From: CAYVQU01 sp964453155
GTDB taxonomy: Bacteria > Chloroflexota > Anaerolineae > Anaerolineales > UBA11858
Assembly (NCBI GenBank): GCA_964453155.1
Contig: CAYVQU010000223.1
Span: 1 to 7,755, forward strand
Length of the DNA stretch: 7,755 nt
Reading direction: 5' to 3'
Part shown: piece after piece, positions 6,539 through 7,755 of the stretch
How positions within the stretch are numbered: the stretch's first letter is position 1
Layout of the letters: every line of letters starts with the position of its first letter
Position numbers and translations under genes: made by a program
The notes under the pieces: model-generated
Told to the model about the DNA's origin: nothing
Seen by the model: only the letters and a program-made list of their open reading frames with translations
Database searches by the model: none

Positions 6539-6569
6539 TAGACCGCGGATCAAGCTGATCCGCGGTCTA
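6539..6569. repeat. Perfect 14-bp inverted repeat between two membrane protein genes
   Basis: TAGACCGCGGATCA (6539-6552) pairs exactly with TGATCCGCGGTCTA (6556-6569) around an AGC loop. It fills most of the 53-nt spacer and ends 3 nt before the AAAGGAAA ribosome-binding region of the next gene. No T tract follows on the + strand. On the - strand the stem would be followed by TTTTAGTT, but no - strand gene needs ending here. Its sequence is unrelated to the 28-bp elements, although its position is the same. It could be a weak attenuator, an mRNA-stabilising hairpin or another repeat family. Confidence 0.75.
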
Positions 6570-6584
6570 ACAAAGGAAAACAAT

Positions 6585-7601
6585 ATGCCCAAAGAAAAAG
6601 CTGCTCGTAAAGATGTCCAGACCTTGTGGATTGGGATCGGATTTAGTTTAGTGATTACAACCCTAATCTGGGCCTTAAACCCCCTCCTGGCGGGGATCGA
6701 GTTATTACCCGATACCGGTTATGCCTGGTACTACTGGAAATTGCCCAATCCGACCTTCTGGACGCGATTATCTGTCTGGGTGTCCTATTTAGCACATCAG
6801 ATTGCATTCTGGGGGGTGATCTGGTATTCACAGAAGAACAAGTCGAAATATACGACCGGGTTACATAACTTTAATTATTGGGCCTTGGGCATAAACGCGG
6901 CCTTTATTCTCTTACACCTGGTACAAACCCATCTGTGGTACGACGGTTTAGCCCAGGATGTCCCGATTTTTAGTTCTCAGGCTTCGGTCATAATCATGCT
7001 GGTCTGGATCTTGATCATGGAAAACAACCGCCGGGGGATGTTTTTTGGGAAGAGGGTACCAATTTCGAAAGAAATTATCCGCTTTGCCCGCAAGTATCAC
7101 GGTTACTTTTTCGCCTGGGCCACGGTATACACATTTTGGTATCATCCCGCGGTTTCAACCCCCGGTCATCTCCTCGGATTCTTTTACATGTTCCTACTTT
7201 TATTGCAGGGTAGTATGTTTTTTACTCGCATCCATGTGAATAAATATTGGACCTTTGTTCAGGAGTTCACCGTCTTAATTCATGGCTCCATTGTTGCCGT
7301 TGTCCAAGGGCAAGGTCTGTGGCCGATGTTCGCCTATGGGTTTGGGGGTATTTTTATCGTGACTCAGCTCTACGGGTTAGGGCTTAAGGCCTGGCAGCGG
7401 TATGCGTTTATTGGAATTTATATACTCTCGGCATTATATGTTTATAATGGACGGCTGCTGGCTGGGCTACTCGAAATAATTCGAATTCCAGCCATCGACT
7501 ATATCCTAATCTTCGTATTAGCTGGGATTTTCTGGTTGATCATTCGGTTGATGGCGTTCTTTCAAAGAGAACCTCAAATGGAAGTGGTCGCGGGCGATTA
7601 A
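6585..7601 (+). CDS. Histidine-rich polytopic membrane protein, unrecognised family
   Basis: I do not recognise this 338-aa protein. It is strongly hydrophobic, with about eight or nine predicted membrane segments (for example about 14-35, 64-81, 98-116, 133-146, 173-188, 194-213, 226-242, 250-267, 274-288 and 304-325, some possibly re-entrant). It carries nine histidines, most in or beside helices: H71, H94, H111, H116, H172, H187, H195, H217 and H233. The pairs H172/H187 and H217/H233 recall the paired histidines that bind haem in membrane cytochromes or ferric reductase-like domains, but spacing alone cannot prove this. There is no signal peptide, Cys-x-x-Cys or soluble domain; the tail is short and acidic. 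The ATG at 6585 follows AAAGGAAA (6572-6579 region). It lies 53 nt after the DUF1295 gene and is probably cotranscribed with it. Confidence 0.8.
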   Translation: MPKEKAARKDVQTLWIGIGFSLVITTLIWALNPLLAGIELLPDTGYAWYYWKLPNPTFWTRLSVWVSYLAHQIAFWGVIWYSQKNKSKYTTGLHNFNYWALGINAAFILLHLVQTHLWYDGLAQDVPIFSSQASVIIMLVWILIMENNRRGMFFGKRVPISKEIIRFARKYHGYFFAWATVYTFWYHPAVSTPGHLLGFFYMFLLLLQGSMFFTRIHVNKYWTFVQEFTVLIHGSIVAVVQGQGLWPMFAYGFGGIFIVTQLYGLGLKAWQRYAFIGIYILSALYVYNGRLLAGLLEIIRIPAIDYILIFVLAGIFWLIIRLMAFFQREPQMEVVAGD

Positions 7602-7618
7602 ATAAACCCCGATTAATA

Positions 7619-7658
7619 TTGAGTAAACGAACGAAAATCTGCTAAACTTGAGTAAACG
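7619..7658. repeat. 11-bp direct repeat pair
   Basis: TTGAGTAAACG occurs at 7619-7629 and again at 7648-7658, a 29-bp period, in the non-coding tail after the last gene. The bases between include GAAAATCTGC (7633-7642), which recurs in similar form within the hairpin at about 7706-7716. This may be an eroded part of the same repeat element as the neighbouring 74-nt hairpin. No function can be assigned. Confidence 0.55.
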
Positions 7659-7664
7659 CTACCG

Positions 7665-7738
7665 AGACGCAGATTTCACTGAACGCTGATTCTCTTTTCG
7701 TCGAAGAAAAATCTGCGATTTCAGATGAATCTGCGTCT
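7665..7738 (+). repeat. 74-nt imperfect hairpin, possible miniature repeat and terminator
   Basis: The outer arms AGACGCAGATT (7665-7675) and AATCTGCGTCT (7728-7738) pair perfectly. Pairing then continues through short bulges: 7677-7678/7726-7727, CTGAA/TTCAG (7679-7683/7720-7724), CGC/GCG (7684-7686/7715-7717), GATT/AATC (7688-7691/7710-7713) and a weak apical stem (7695-7699/7703-7707). About 30 base pairs form over 74 nt. A T/A-rich tract (ATTTATTTAAATT) follows, so it could end the upstream operon, although it is not a canonical terminator. The form fits a dispersed miniature inverted-repeat element. Confidence 0.65.
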
Positions 7739-7755
7739 ATTTATTTAAATTCTCG

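Noticed and set aside
6539..6569. Reading the 14-bp inverted repeat as a + strand intrinsic terminator
   Set aside because: The bases after the stem are AACAAAGG, with no T tract. It could terminate only - strand transcription, and no - strand gene is present.

Overview
This window is probably bacterial chromosome from a Chloroflexota member, perhaps Anaerolineae-like. That placement is an inference from moderate GC, strong AGGAGG-type ribosome binding sites, protein flavour, and short GTAGGGGC...GCCCCTAC palindromes in the spacers; no rRNA or other phylogenetic marker is present. All seven genes I support are on the + strand. No tRNA, rRNA, CRISPR array, transposase or phage gene was seen.

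Layout. Positions 1-272 hold the tail of an upstream unit, a strong intrinsic terminator (107-153) and a short leader with a small hairpin. Next comes a 132-aa four-helix membrane protein (273-671), closed by its own terminator (697-734). A near-consensus sigma70 promoter (765-793), overlapped by a phased AT-rich palindrome, drives a 428-aa MFS drug/H+ antiporter-type exporter (827-2113). It is followed by a two-gene molybdenum hydroxylase of the isoquinoline 1-oxidoreductase (IorAB) type: a [2Fe-2S] small subunit (2167-2658) and a large subunit with a twin-arginine signal (2651-4819). Their ends overlap by 8 bp.

The right part is a run of three polytopic membrane proteins: an extended TspO/MBR homologue (4855-5607), a DUF1295/steroid 5-alpha-reductase-like protein (5653-6531) and an unrecognised histidine-rich membrane protein (6585-7601). 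Each is preceded by a palindrome lying directly upstream of its ribosome binding site. Two of these palindromes are versions of the same 28-bp element and carry the same adjoining CGGAGGA. The last 150 bases contain no gene but hold an 11-bp direct repeat and a 74-nt imperfect hairpin followed by a T/A-rich tract.

Functional reading. From 827 to 7601 the genes are close together on one strand with no canonical intrinsic terminator between them, so one long transcript from the 765-793 promoter is possible but unproven. The Mo enzyme is predicted to act outside the cytoplasmic membrane. The three membrane proteins may form a membrane tetrapyrrole, lipid or redox module; only the TspO and DUF1295 family assignments are firm. 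The most interesting leads are the palindrome-plus-Shine-Dalgarno modules, the TspO/DUF1295/histidine-rich trio and the phased operator-like repeat at the MFS promoter.
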